From Brevundimonas sp. MYb52 (GTDB lineage Bacteria > Pseudomonadota > Alphaproteobacteria > Caulobacterales > Caulobacteraceae), in the NCBI RefSeq assembly GCF_002979535.1, contig NZ_PCPB01000001.1, positions 372,001-436,000 of the forward strand: a stretch of 64,000 bases of DNA, read 5' to 3'. Below the pieces are notes generated by a model. The model was not told the origin of the DNA, ran no database searches, and worked only from the letters and a program-made list of their open reading frames with translations. Below are positions 24,964 through 33,806 of this stretch, piece after piece; position 1 is the stretch's first letter, and each line of letters opens with the position of its first letter. The translations under genes and the position numbers were made by a program.

Positions 24964-25392
24964 TCAGCCGGCGCTCAGCGCCACGTCGACGTTGCCGCGC
25001 GTGGCGTTGGAATAGGGGCAGACCTGATGCGCCTTGTGGATCAGATCGTCGATCACGGCCTGATCGAGGCCGTGATCGGTGACGTGGAGCGTGACATCCA
25101 GGTTGAAGCCTTCGCCGCGCGTATTCTTGCCGAAGCCGACGCCGGCGGCGACCTTGGTGTCCGGGCCGACCGGGGTTCCCGCCTTGCCCGAGACCAGACG
25201 CAGGGCGCCCAGGTAGCAGGCGGCGTAGCCGGTGGCGAAAAGCTGCTCAGGGTTGGTGCCGTCGCCGCCCTTGCCGCCCATTTCCGTGGGGACAGACAGG
25301 CGCACGTCGATCTTGCCGTCGTCGGTAGCGGAGCGGCCTTCGTCGCGGCCGCCTCCCGAGGCGGTGGCGTGGGCGCGGTACAGGACTTCCAT
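24964..25392 (-). CDS. ohr: organic hydroperoxide resistance protein (Ohr)
   Basis: The 142-residue OsmC/Ohr-fold peroxidase reduces organic hydroperoxides with a Cys pair. The peroxidatic Cys is in YAACYLGAL and the resolving Cys in VCPYSNATRGNVDV, both typical of the Ohr subgroup. AAAGGAG precedes the ATG at 25392; a longer frame lacks this. It is the first gene of the run ohr-flavoprotein-cobS. No adjacent OhrR-type regulator is present. Confidence 0.92.
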   Translation of the reverse strand: MEVLYRAHATASGGGRDEGRSATDDGKIDVRLSVPTEMGGKGGDGTNPEQLFATGYAACYLGALRLVSGKAGTPVGPDTKVAAGVGFGKNTRGEGFNLDVTLHVTDHGLDQAVIDDLIHKAHQVCPYSNATRGNVDVALSAG

Positions 25393-25524
25393 GAGGCGAC
25401 TCCTTTGTGGATCGAAGGACTCGAATATGGGGCTCAGTCGTTCAGAAACAACGGTTCTGTGATTCGTGTAATCCGCAAGGAGCGTGTTAACAATTTGGCC
25501 ATCACTTCCGTCGGGGAAGAGGCC

Positions 25525-25788
25525 ATGCAGACGCACGCGCAGTTCTTTTGCTATGTCTATGACGCGCCCGAAGGCACGCCGAACATGTATGCTCTGGATG
25601 CGGACAGTTGGCCCGAAGCCGTCAGCGAGACACGGCGCATGATGCTGGACGACGCCCGTAGCGCCTATGCCGAAATCTGGGACGGGGCGGGCGAGAGCGT
25701 CACGCGCATCGACGGGCCGCTGAAGCCGGGCGGGCTGCTGCGAAGCCTCAGGCGTGCCCGGCCTTTTTCAAGACTTTCCAGGCCTTGA
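25525..25788 (+). CDS. small hypothetical protein
   Basis: An 87-residue frame begins at ATG 25525 behind GGAAGAGG. The sequence (QTHAQFFCYVYDAPEGTPN, then DADSWPEAVSETRRMMLDDARSAYAEIWDG) looks like a real small soluble protein resembling short DUF6894-like domains, but I cannot assign it. The gene diverges from ohr, and its last 41 bp overlap the convergent J-domain gene, so the C-terminal residues (RARPFSRLSRP) may be poorly constrained. Confidence 0.6.
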   Translation: MQTHAQFFCYVYDAPEGTPNMYALDADSWPEAVSETRRMMLDDARSAYAEIWDGAGESVTRIDGPLKPGGLLRSLRRARPFSRLSRP

Positions 25789-26419
25789 TGACGCTCTGAA
25801 GCTTGGCCTCCGCGCCCCGGTCGCCGCCGTTGGTGTCGGGGTGGAAGCGTTTGAGCATCTCGTGATAGCGGGCCTTGATCGCGGCCTTGTCCGCGCCAGG
25901 CTTGAGGCCGAGGTCGGTCAGGGCCGCCAGCTCGATCTTGCCGATGCGGTGGACCTCGGCGGCGGCCGGGCCGGCCTGTTCCTGGGTGCGGCGACCGAAC
26001 AGGCCGAAGCTGTCGCGCCAGGAGCCGGCGCCCTCGGTGTTGGCTGTGCCCATCTTGGCGGCGAAGGCGGCGGCCTCGCGCGTGTTCTTGCCGGCCTTCA
26101 TCTCCCAGGTCGGGCGCCCGCCGGTCATGGCCTCGTTTTCCTGAGCCGCGCGGATCTGGCCCTCGCTCATGCCCGCGTAGAAGTTCCAGCCCTTGTTATA
26201 TTGGCCGGCGTGCGCCTGGCAGAATTCATAGAAGTCGGCCAGTTGCTCGCGCGACTTCGGCGCCTTGGCCGTAGCCGGCCGCGAGCAGTCCGGCCACTCG
26301 CAGGTCTTCTCGCCCTGTTTCCGATGGAGGACGTCGGCCTCGGCCTTTTCCTCGTCGGGCTTGGGCGGCTTCACGCGGATGTCGGTGAAGCGAGGCTTGT
26401 ATTCAAATGACGCGGACAT
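25748..26419 (-). CDS. J-domain protein (DnaJ-like)
   Basis: The 223-residue protein carries a C-terminal J domain (about residues 165-223) with the HPD tripeptide in YHEMLKRFHPDTNGGD, which would stimulate DnaK. The N-terminal part has a small Cys-containing motif (CEWPDCSRPATAKAPKS, FCQAHAGQYNKGWNFYAG). This architecture is common as a stand-alone J protein in alphaproteobacteria. The start at 26419 is chosen because the conserved protein begins SASFEYKPRF. It is divergent from bolA with a 45-bp gap. Confidence 0.88.
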   Translation of the reverse strand: MSASFEYKPRFTDIRVKPPKPDEEKAEADVLHRKQGEKTCEWPDCSRPATAKAPKSREQLADFYEFCQAHAGQYNKGWNFYAGMSEGQIRAAQENEAMTGGRPTWEMKAGKNTREAAAFAAKMGTANTEGAGSWRDSFGLFGRRTQEQAGPAAAEVHRIGKIELAALTDLGLKPGADKAAIKARYHEMLKRFHPDTNGGDRGAEAKLQSVIKAWKVLKKAGHA

Positions 26420-26464
26420 CGCCCCCAGTGTAAGCTCGAATTGGACAGCTTCAAGGAACGACCG

Positions 26465-26761
26465 ATGTCTGATGGCCCCGTGGCGGCACTTATCCGCGAA
26501 AAACTGACGGCGGCCTTTGCGCCGCATCGGATTGAGCTGGAGGACGACAGCTGGAAGCACGCCGGCCACCATCACGAAGGCGGCATGGACGCCAAGGATG
26601 GCGGCGAGAGCCATTTTCAGCTGATGATCGTGTCCGATGCGTTTGAAGGACAGGGCCGTGTGGCGCGTCAAAGAGCGATCAACGCGGTCCTGAAGGATGA
26701 ACTGGCGGGTCCCGTTCATGCCCTGGCGGTGCGCGCCATGACGGCGGCGGAGGCGGGGTAG
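26465..26761 (+). CDS. BolA family protein
   Basis: The 98-residue BolA-like protein contains the class motifs HAGHHHEGG, FQLMIVSDAFEGQGRVARQRAI and HALAVRAMTAAE. BolA proteins pair with monothiol glutaredoxins in iron-sulfur handling and affect morphology. AAGGA lies 7 nt before the ATG. The J-domain gene on the other strand is its usual neighbour in Caulobacterales. Confidence 0.9.
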   Translation: MSDGPVAALIREKLTAAFAPHRIELEDDSWKHAGHHHEGGMDAKDGGESHFQLMIVSDAFEGQGRVARQRAINAVLKDELAGPVHALAVRAMTAAEAG

Positions 26762-26866
26762 AGACTGTTCGTGTCAATTTGATACGTACAAAGTCGTATT
26801 CACTTCGTCTTAGAACCTTCAACCTAGCGTTCGCCCCGACTGATTTGCAAAGGCGGGGGCTAGCGA

Positions 26867-28681
26867 ATGGTAGGGTCTGACGGGATCAAGGGGTTGGACG
26901 GGCAGGCGCCTGGCGAAGCTGCCCAGGCGCTGACCGCGATCCTGCAAACCCACTACCTGCGCTATATGATCATCGTCAGCTGGGCCGTCGGCGTGGTGGC
27001 GACGGTTGGTCTGGTCCCCGGACTGCTCTGGTTCGCCGCCACCTTGGCGGCGGGCGCCTTGCGCGGCGAGGTCGAAAAGCGCGTCAGCCAGAGGGTCGGC
27101 GCAGGATGGGGCATGGTCTTTCCTGCCGTCGCGACCGCAACGACGGCGGTCTGGGCCGTGGCGCCTCTGCTGGCCTGGTATTCGCCGTCGCCGTTCGGAC
27201 ATGAGCTGGCCATCGCCTTGCTGGTGTCCGGCTATGTGCTGGTTTTCGCCCAACTGCGTAGTTCGCCGCGTCAGGCGATCATGATTTCGTCCCCCTATGG
27301 TCTGGCGGCGGCGATTATCGCCGTCAGCCTGATCGGCGGGCCGCTGTTCTGGCCGTTTGTGGCCCTGGTGCCGTTTACGGCGGCCAGCCTGTTCGTTCTG
27401 GTGACCATGACCATGCTGCGCGAGGATCGCATTCGCGCCTTCCAGGATCATCAGGCCCATCTGATCGAGGAACTGGAGGCGGCGCGCGACAAGGCGGACG
27501 CGGCCAACGAGGCCAAGTCCAGCTTCCTTGGGGTCATTTCGCATGAACTGCGCACGCCGATGAACGGGGTGCTGGGCGCGGCGCAATTGCTGAGCGCGAC
27601 GCGGCTGGAAGGGACCCAGCGCGAATATCTGTCGATCATCCGCAACTCGGGCGACAATCTGCTGAGCCTGCTGAACGACATCCTCGACATGACCAAGATT
27701 GAAGCCGGCAAGATGAGTTTCGATGTGGTCGATGTGCAGGTGGACGACTTGCACCGCCGGATCACCGGGCCGTTCGAGGCCCAGGCCGAAGCCAAGGGGC
27801 TGACTCTGGTGTCGACCTTTGAGGGTGAACTGCCAGCGGTTGTGCGCGGCGATCCGCTGCGGGTCTGCCAGGTGGTGCAAAATCTGCTGTCGAACGCGGT
27901 CAAGTTCACTGACCAGGGCGAGATCCGCTACACTGTGCGCGGTCGGCGGATTTCGGATCGGCGGGTCGGCTTCGAGTTCTCGGTCAAGGACTGCGGGTCG
28001 GGCATTTCGCGCGACGATCTGGAGCGCCTTTTCCAGCCCTTTACCCAGGTCGACAACTCCTCGACGCGCAAGTTCGGCGGCACAGGCCTGGGTCTGACCA
28101 TCGCCCAGCGCATGGCGCACATCATGGGCGGCGACATCGCCGTGACCTCTCGTCTGGGCGAGGGCTCGACCTTCACCTTGTCGATCGAGGGCGAGGTGGT
28201 CGAATGGAGCCGCGCCGAAGCCGTCGAGGCCGTCGATGCGGATGTCGAGGACGCTGATCATCTGGACGTGCTGGTGGTCGAGGACCATCCGGTCAACCGC
28301 ATGATCCTGGAGGCCTGGATGGGGTCGGCCGGGCATCGCACCAGCACCGCCGAGAACGGCCAGCTGGCAGTCGATCTGGCCAGGAATCAGCGGTTTGACC
28401 TGATCATCATGGACGTGAACATGCCGGTGATGGACGGCCTGACCGCGACGCGTCTGATCCGCGAGGGCGGGGGCGTGAACAATGACACGCCCATCGTCGT
28501 CCTGTCGGCCTCGGCCCGGCATGAGGACCATGAAGCGGGTCTGGCGGCGGGAGCCGACGCCTATCTGAACAAGCCTATCGATTTCCGCAGTCTGGCCGGT
28601 CTGATGGTTCAGGTCCCCGGCGGACGCATGGCCTTGCGCCAGGCCGCCGCTTCGGGCGAGGAGGCGGCGGTCGCGGCCTGA
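26867..28681 (+). CDS. hybrid sensor histidine kinase/response regulator
   Basis: The 604-residue protein has an N-terminal membrane region of several helices (about 32-185) with no obvious periplasmic sensor domain. A coiled-coil follows (about 190-220), then the dimerisation domain with His in SHELRTPMNG and the ATPase domain (N box NLLSNAVKFT, G boxes DCGSGIS and GGTGLGLTI). The C-terminal receiver domain has the phospho-acceptor Asp in IIMDVNMPVMDG and Lys in YLNKPID. No output domain follows, so a phosphotransferase partner is expected elsewhere. The signal is unknown. Confidence 0.92.
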   Translation: MVGSDGIKGLDGQAPGEAAQALTAILQTHYLRYMIIVSWAVGVVATVGLVPGLLWFAATLAAGALRGEVEKRVSQRVGAGWGMVFPAVATATTAVWAVAPLLAWYSPSPFGHELAIALLVSGYVLVFAQLRSSPRQAIMISSPYGLAAAIIAVSLIGGPLFWPFVALVPFTAASLFVLVTMTMLREDRIRAFQDHQAHLIEELEAARDKADAANEAKSSFLGVISHELRTPMNGVLGAAQLLSATRLEGTQREYLSIIRNSGDNLLSLLNDILDMTKIEAGKMSFDVVDVQVDDLHRRITGPFEAQAEAKGLTLVSTFEGELPAVVRGDPLRVCQVVQNLLSNAVKFTDQGEIRYTVRGRRISDRRVGFEFSVKDCGSGISRDDLERLFQPFTQVDNSSTRKFGGTGLGLTIAQRMAHIMGGDIAVTSRLGEGSTFTLSIEGEVVEWSRAEAVEAVDADVEDADHLDVLVVEDHPVNRMILEAWMGSAGHRTSTAENGQLAVDLARNQRFDLIIMDVNMPVMDGLTATRLIREGGGVNNDTPIVVLSASARHEDHEAGLAAGADAYLNKPIDFRSLAGLMVQVPGGRMALRQAAASGEEAAVAA

Positions 28682-28795
28682 CCCGCCGCTATGAACTGAT
28701 CGCCTGGCGCGCTTTGAGGCGCGTGGCTCCCCGTGGCGGAAAAAGCCTGCCCGCCGGGGCTTCCATTCCCGGGGGCAGACGCTAGACCCAAGGGC

Positions 28796-29722
28796 ATGTC
28801 TATCCTGCACGAGACCCTGACCCAGACGGTCGCAGCCGGCGAAAAACGGCTGACCGTCGACGCCGCCATTCTGGCCAAGCTGGCCGACATGGCCGGCGAT
28901 CTGGCGATCAACCTGACGATCGCCGCGCTGATCTTCGCCATCACCCTGTTCATCGCCCGCTGGGCGTCGGGCGTGACGCGGCGGGTGTTGGGCCGGTTGC
29001 GGGCCTTCCGTCACGACCAGACGGTGCTCAGCTTCGCCGCCCAGGTCGTGCGGGTGGTCATCATCATCATCGGCCTGATCGCCGTGCTGCAACGCCTGGG
29101 CGTGCAGACGACCTCGATCATCGCGGTTTTGGGCGCCGCCTCGCTGGCCGTGGGCCTGGCCTTGCAGGGCACGCTGTCGAACGTGGCGGCGGGGGTCATG
29201 CTGCTGATGCTGCGGCCCTATCGCGTTGGCGAGGTGATCGACGTCGGCGGCGCCTCGGGCACGGTGCAGAAGCTGGATCTGTTCACCACCCAGCTGTCGA
29301 ACGCCAACAACCACAAGATCGTCATTCCCAATTCCAAGGTTCTGAGCGACGTCATCATCAATCTGACGGGGCAGAAGACGCGGCGCATCGAGATCAAGTT
29401 CACCGTCGGTTATGGCGAGAACCTGAAGGACGCCTGCGACGTGATCGCCGGCGTGGCCAAGGCGCACGTCAAGGTGCTGAAGGACCCGACGCCCTGGACC
29501 GGGGTGACGGCCCTGCTGGACAGTTCGGTCGAGGTCACCTTGCACGCCTGGGTCAATGTCGCCGACTGGTGGCAGAGCCAGGCCGATCTGATGCAGGGCG
29601 GCAAGGAAGCCCTGGACGCAGCCGGAATCGAGATACCCTTCCCGCACCAGGTCGAAGTGCCGGCCAAGGACGCCCAATTCGCCCGCATCGTCATGGCGCC
29701 GGCAGAACAACAGGAAGACTGA
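28796..29722 (+). CDS. MscS-family mechanosensitive channel
   Basis: The 308-residue inner-membrane channel has three helices, the pore helix being ASLAVGLALQGTLSNVAAGVMLLMLRPYRVGE, rich in the Ala/Gly pattern of MscS TM3. The beta domain (VGGASGTVQKLDLFTTQL, NHKIVIPNSKVLSDVIINL) follows, then the C-terminal alpha/beta domain. ATG 28796 is preferred because the upstream frame begins in a Pro/Gly-rich intergenic hairpin. The channel releases solutes on osmotic downshift. The threonine aldolase gene starts 3 bp after its stop. Confidence 0.9.
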   Translation: MSILHETLTQTVAAGEKRLTVDAAILAKLADMAGDLAINLTIAALIFAITLFIARWASGVTRRVLGRLRAFRHDQTVLSFAAQVVRVVIIIIGLIAVLQRLGVQTTSIIAVLGAASLAVGLALQGTLSNVAAGVMLLMLRPYRVGEVIDVGGASGTVQKLDLFTTQLSNANNHKIVIPNSKVLSDVIINLTGQKTRRIEIKFTVGYGENLKDACDVIAGVAKAHVKVLKDPTPWTGVTALLDSSVEVTLHAWVNVADWWQSQADLMQGGKEALDAAGIEIPFPHQVEVPAKDAQFARIVMAPAEQQED

Positions 29723-29725
29723 CGC

Positions 29726-30742
29726 GTGCGTTACGACTTCGGATCGGACAATACGGCGGGGATGGCGCCCGCCGCGCTGGAAGCCCTGGCGAAGGCCAAT
29801 GGCGGTTTCGCGCGGGCCTATGGCGCCGACGAGGTCACGGCGCGGGCGGCCGATCAGATCCGCCAGCGGCTGGACGCCGACGCCGAGGTGCGCTTCGTCT
29901 TCAGCGGAACGGCGGCCAACGCCATCGCCGTCTCCATGCTGGCTCGACCCTATGAGGCGGTGCTGACGCATCATGCGGCCCACATCTGCACCGACGAGAC
30001 GGGGGCGCCGGGCTTCTTCGGCCAGGGCGTCGGCCTGATCGGTCTGCCGGGCTATTCGGGCAAGATCGACGGCATGGCGCTGCGGGCGGCGCTGGAGGAG
30101 CCGGTGGTCGGCCATCGCCAACCCGCAGCGGCGCTGAGCGTCACCCAGGCGACCGAGTATGGGGCGGTCTATTCCGAAGAAGAACTGCGCCACCTGATCG
30201 AGCCCGCCAAGCTGGCCGGGCTGGGCGTCCATATGGATGGGGCGCGGTTGGCCAATGCTGTGGCGGCCGGGTTCGAACTGAAGGACATTCCGCGCCTTGG
30301 CGTGGATGTTCTGGTGTTCGGCGGGGCCAAGGCCGGCGCGAACTGCGCCGAGGCCCTGGTCATCTTCGACAAGAGCCTGACGCGGCGGATCGACAACCGG
30401 CTGAAGCAGGCCGGGCAGACCGCGTCCAAGGGGCGGTTCCTGGCGGCGCCGATCCTGGGTCTGCTGGAATCGGGCGCCTGGGAGACGGGGGCGGCCCACG
30501 CCAATCTGATGGCTCAGCGCCTGGCCGAGGGCATCGAGGAGCGCTCGCCCTTTGTCCTGGCCCATCCGGTCGAGTCCAACGCCGTCTTCGTGCGCATGCC
30601 GGACGAGGCGCATCAGCGCCTGAACGCCCTGGGCTGGGCCTGTTACCAGTTCGACGACGGGTCCGTGCGGTTCGTCTGTTCCTGGGCGACGACCAAGGGC
30701 GCGGTCGATGAACTGCTCGAAGCCATCGCGAGCCTGAACTGA
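29726..30742 (+). CDS. low-specificity L-threonine aldolase
   Basis: The 338-residue PLP enzyme cleaves L-threonine or allo-threonine to glycine and acetaldehyde. It begins YDFGSDNTAGMAP, binds PLP phosphate near SGTAANAIA, has LHxDGAR-type GVHMDGARLANA, and the Schiff-base Lys lies in VLVFGGAKAGANCAEAL. The start is GTG at 29726 with GGAAG upstream. It is closely linked to the MscS gene and probably co-transcribed. Confidence 0.88.
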   Translation: MRYDFGSDNTAGMAPAALEALAKANGGFARAYGADEVTARAADQIRQRLDADAEVRFVFSGTAANAIAVSMLARPYEAVLTHHAAHICTDETGAPGFFGQGVGLIGLPGYSGKIDGMALRAALEEPVVGHRQPAAALSVTQATEYGAVYSEEELRHLIEPAKLAGLGVHMDGARLANAVAAGFELKDIPRLGVDVLVFGGAKAGANCAEALVIFDKSLTRRIDNRLKQAGQTASKGRFLAAPILGLLESGAWETGAAHANLMAQRLAEGIEERSPFVLAHPVESNAVFVRMPDEAHQRLNALGWACYQFDDGSVRFVCSWATTKGAVDELLEAIASLN

Positions 30743-30791
30743 ATGTCGGTCTCGCTCCGGCAAGGCGCCGACCCTAGGCTGGAGCATGACC

Positions 30792-32678
30792 ATGCGCGGT
30801 GAACGATCGGGCCGACGGGGCGACTCCACGGTCAAGGCCATGGCCGCCGGGCAGGCCGAGGTGAAGCATGAGGCACCGCCGACCCTTCAGGCGCTGACCG
30901 ACCTCTTGCGCGTGGTGGGCCGTTCGGGCGCGCCGCAATTGCCGTGGCGCATCACCGGAGCCATCGGCCTGACGCTGGCGGGCAAGGGGCTGGGCGTGCT
31001 GGCGCCTCTGATCCTGGGCGCTGCGGTCAACCATTTGGCGGCGGGACAGGGCGCGGCGGCGGCCGTGGGCTGGGGCTTCGCCGCCTTCGCCGTGGGCTGG
31101 GCCCTGGTGCGTTTCCTGTCAGCGGCGACGCCGCAGTTGTCGGACGTGGTCTTCGCGCCCGTGCGGGCGGCGGCCCAGCGCCGGACGGCGGCCGAGACCT
31201 TCGCCCACGCCCTCAGCCTGTCGCTGGACTTCCACCAGACCAAGCGGTCGGGCGCCCTGTCGCGCACCATGGATCGCGGCTCGCGGGCCGTGGACTTCCT
31301 GCTGCGGATTCTGGTGTTCAATCTCGGGCCGACCGTGGTCGAGCTGGTGCTGGCGGCGGCGGTGCTGAGCGGCAAGTACGACTGGCGTTTCGGCGCGGTG
31401 GCGATCGGGGTGGTGGCGGTCTATGCGGTCGCGACCTTCGCCATGGCCAACTGGCGGCTGGAGCATCGGCGGGCGATGAACGCCGCCGACAGTGAGGCGG
31501 CGGGCCTGAGCGTCGACGCCCTGCTGAACTATGAGACGGTCAAGTCGTTCGGGGCCGAGGGGCGGGCGGCCGAAGCCTATGACCGCTCGCTGTCGACCTA
31601 TGTGGATGCGGCGCTGAAGGCCAATACGTCGCTGGCGACGCTGAACCTTGTCCAGGGCCTGATCATGAACGTCGGCCTCGGGATCATGGCCGTCATGGCC
31701 GGGTTCGAGGCGGCGGCCGGGCGGATGGGGCCGGGCGATGTGACGGCGGCGGTGCTGATCATGATTTCCCTGTATGCGCCGCTGAACATTCTGGGCTTCG
31801 CCTATCGGGAAATCCGCCAATCTTTCATCGACATGGAAGAAATGTTGAAGGTGACGCGACAGGCGCCGCAGGTGGCCGATGCGCCCGACGCCGTCGCCTT
31901 GCCGCGTCCCGCTGGCGCGTGCGGAGCCGAGATCGTGTTCGACCATGTGGGCTTCCGGCACGATGCCCGGGCGGCTGGGCTGGATGACGTCAGCTTCGTC
32001 ACGCCGGCCGGGACGACCACGGCCCTGGTCGGGCCGTCGGGGGCGGGCAAGTCCACCATCGTCAAGTTGGCCCTGCGTCTGCTGGACCCGCAAGAGGGCC
32101 GCGTGCTGATCGACGGTCGGGACGCGCGGTCGGTGACGCAGGCTTCGCTGCGGGCGGCGGTGGCCCTGGTGCCGCAGGACGTGGCCCTGTTCAACGACAG
32201 CATCCGCGCCAACATCGCCTTCGCCCGGCCGGACGCCGACGAGGCGGCCATCTGGGCGGCGGCCGAGTCGGCGGAACTGGCTGACTTCATCCGCAACCTG
32301 CCGGAGGGCATGGAGACGCGGGTGGGCGAGCGGGGCCTGAAGCTTTCAGGCGGCGAGCGGCAGCGCGTAGGCATCGCCCGCGCCTTGCTGGCTGATCCCT
32401 GCATCCTGATCCTGGACGAGGCGACCAGCGCGCTCGACAGCCGCACCGAGGCCGCGATCCAGAAGACGCTGCGCAAGGCGCGGGCGGGCCGCACGACCCT
32501 GGTGGTGGCGCACCGCCTGTCCACCGTGGCCGACGCCGAGCAGATCCTGGTGCTGAAGGCCGGGCGTATCGTCGAGCGTGGCGCGCACCACGAATTGGTG
32601 GCGCGTCAGGGCGGGGAATACGCCAGCCTGTGGCGTAAGCAGACGCGCGGCGCGAAAAGCCAGGTTCAGTCGGACTGA
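30792..32678 (+). CDS. Atm1/HMT1-type ABC exporter
   Basis: The 628-residue half-transporter fuses a six-helix membrane domain (about 50-345) to an ATPase domain (about 375-610). NYETVKSFGAEGRAAEAYD is the Atm1-class coupling segment. Walker A is GPSGAGKST, the signature is LSGGERQR and Walker B is ILILDEATSALD. Bacterial Atm1 proteins export glutathione-linked compounds and protect against heavy metals. The ATG at 30792 has GGAG 7 nt upstream; an ATG 6 bp earlier is possible but too close to that site. The 3' end overlaps the convergent gene by 13 bp. Confidence 0.88.
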   Translation: MRGERSGRRGDSTVKAMAAGQAEVKHEAPPTLQALTDLLRVVGRSGAPQLPWRITGAIGLTLAGKGLGVLAPLILGAAVNHLAAGQGAAAAVGWGFAAFAVGWALVRFLSAATPQLSDVVFAPVRAAAQRRTAAETFAHALSLSLDFHQTKRSGALSRTMDRGSRAVDFLLRILVFNLGPTVVELVLAAAVLSGKYDWRFGAVAIGVVAVYAVATFAMANWRLEHRRAMNAADSEAAGLSVDALLNYETVKSFGAEGRAAEAYDRSLSTYVDAALKANTSLATLNLVQGLIMNVGLGIMAVMAGFEAAAGRMGPGDVTAAVLIMISLYAPLNILGFAYREIRQSFIDMEEMLKVTRQAPQVADAPDAVALPRPAGACGAEIVFDHVGFRHDARAAGLDDVSFVTPAGTTTALVGPSGAGKSTIVKLALRLLDPQEGRVLIDGRDARSVTQASLRAAVALVPQDVALFNDSIRANIAFARPDADEAAIWAAAESAELADFIRNLPEGMETRVGERGLKLSGGERQRVGIARALLADPCILILDEATSALDSRTEAAIQKTLRKARAGRTTLVVAHRLSTVADAEQILVLKAGRIVERGAHHELVARQGGEYASLWRKQTRGAKSQVQSD

Positions 32679-33148
32679 GACGCGCCCGGAACCTTGGCCT
32701 TCAGCACGTCCTTGAGGCTGGCCAGGACTTGGGTCCGGGCCTCGGCGGCTTCGGCGGGCAAGGTCAGCAACAGGCGCAGGGCCTGGGCGTGGACGGTGAC
32801 GATGCGCCAGTCGAAGGGCTTGTCTTCGGGCGCGGCGTCGATCAGGTCGCACAGATTGGCGGCGGCGGCGCACAGGTCCTTGAGCTCAAAGGGACCGGCG
32901 GCGTCGATCACGGCGCTGGAATGGTCATAGGCCCGATCGAGGACGCGAGCGGCTTCCTCGAGCGTACCGGCGGGTTGAAGCATGGCCAGGGCCGTGACCT
33001 GTTCCTCGATCACCGCCCGGCTGCGCGCCTCCATCTCGGCCAGATTGGCCTTGGCCTGGGCCAGGGCGACGCCGGCGCTGACGCCGCCAGGCTGGTCGAT
33101 CAGGGTCGACAGGCGAGAGCGGCGGCGGTTGTGCGTGATGACGGTCAT
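32666..33148 (-). CDS. hypothetical helical protein coupled to a receiver-domain protein
   Basis: This 160-residue, mostly helical, Ala-rich protein has no recognisable catalytic motif. It begins with a basic segment (THNRRRSRLSTLID) followed by long helices (VALAQAKANLAEMEARSRAVIEEQV). Its ATG overlaps the stop of the receiver-domain gene by 4 bp, so the two are translated together and probably act together. It recalls chemotaxis accessory proteins such as CheE of Caulobacterales, but only by context and helix content. Confidence 0.65.
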   Translation of the reverse strand: MTVITHNRRRSRLSTLIDQPGGVSAGVALAQAKANLAEMEARSRAVIEEQVTALAMLQPAGTLEEAARVLDRAYDHSSAVIDAAGPFELKDLCAAAANLCDLIDAAPEDKPFDWRIVTVHAQALRLLLTLPAEAAEARTQVLASLKDVLKAKVPGASQSD

Positions 33149-33720
33149 AGTTCGATCGACGCTCTGCGTTGAGATTCGAATTCCGCCTTGCGGATTTCCT
33201 CGGCGCGACGCTCGGGGCCGTCCCAGGGAACCGCATGGAAGCGACGATCAGGCCCGAAATAGTCGCCGACTTCAAGGAAGGGGCGGGCGTCGCGCGCGAC
33301 CCAGACGATGCGCTCCAGAAGCACGCCCGCGCTGAAGGGCTTGGTGATCAGGAAGTTGGCGCCGCAGTCGCGGGCCTCGGACACCTTGGAGCGGCGCACG
33401 TGGGCGGCGGTCATGATGACGGGGGCGAAGGCGTTGGGCTCCAAACCCGAGCGGCGCAGCCAGCGCACGAACTCATAGCCGCTCATGCCGGGCATTTCGC
33501 AGTCGACCAGGATCAGATCGACTGGATGATCGCGCAGGATGGCGATGGCCTCGGCGGCGCTGGCGCAGGCGTGACGCACCTTGATGCCGAAGCCGAGAAT
33601 GGCCTGGGCTGTCAGTTCCAGCGCGAAGGGCGAATCGTCGATGACCATGGTCACCGCGCCGGCAAAGTTGAACACTGCGCTTTCACGCAGGGATTCGCCG
33701 ACCCCGTTCATGCCGCGCAT
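33145..33720 (-). CDS. single-domain response regulator
   Basis: The 191-residue protein has a CheY-like receiver domain (about 25-145). The acidic pair is in TMVIDDSPFALEL, the phospho-acceptor Asp in LILVDCEMPGMSG, the Thr in VIMTAAH and the Lys in LITKPFS. The C-terminal tail (YFGPDRRFHAVPWDGPERRAEE) is not a DNA-binding domain but carries GPDRRF/GPERR repeats seen in Caulobacterales receiver proteins. No kinase is adjacent. The helical protein downstream is the likely output partner. Confidence 0.85.
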   Translation of the reverse strand: MRGMNGVGESLRESAVFNFAGAVTMVIDDSPFALELTAQAILGFGIKVRHACASAAEAIAILRDHPVDLILVDCEMPGMSGYEFVRWLRRSGLEPNAFAPVIMTAAHVRRSKVSEARDCGANFLITKPFSAGVLLERIVWVARDARPFLEVGDYFGPDRRFHAVPWDGPERRAEEIRKAEFESQRRASIEL

Positions 33721-33806
33721 GAAGAGGCCCCGAGCTTCAGGAGGGGCGAGAAACCGATTCGCATCGTGTCAGCTTCGGCGGCGCGACGCCGCCGTGCAAT
33801 GCGTGA

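Noticed and set aside
26819..30841. 1340-codon minus-strand open frame
   Set aside because: It lies entirely opposite the histidine kinase, MscS and threonine aldolase genes, is His/Arg/Gln-rich with no motifs, and arises from GC-rich codon bias.
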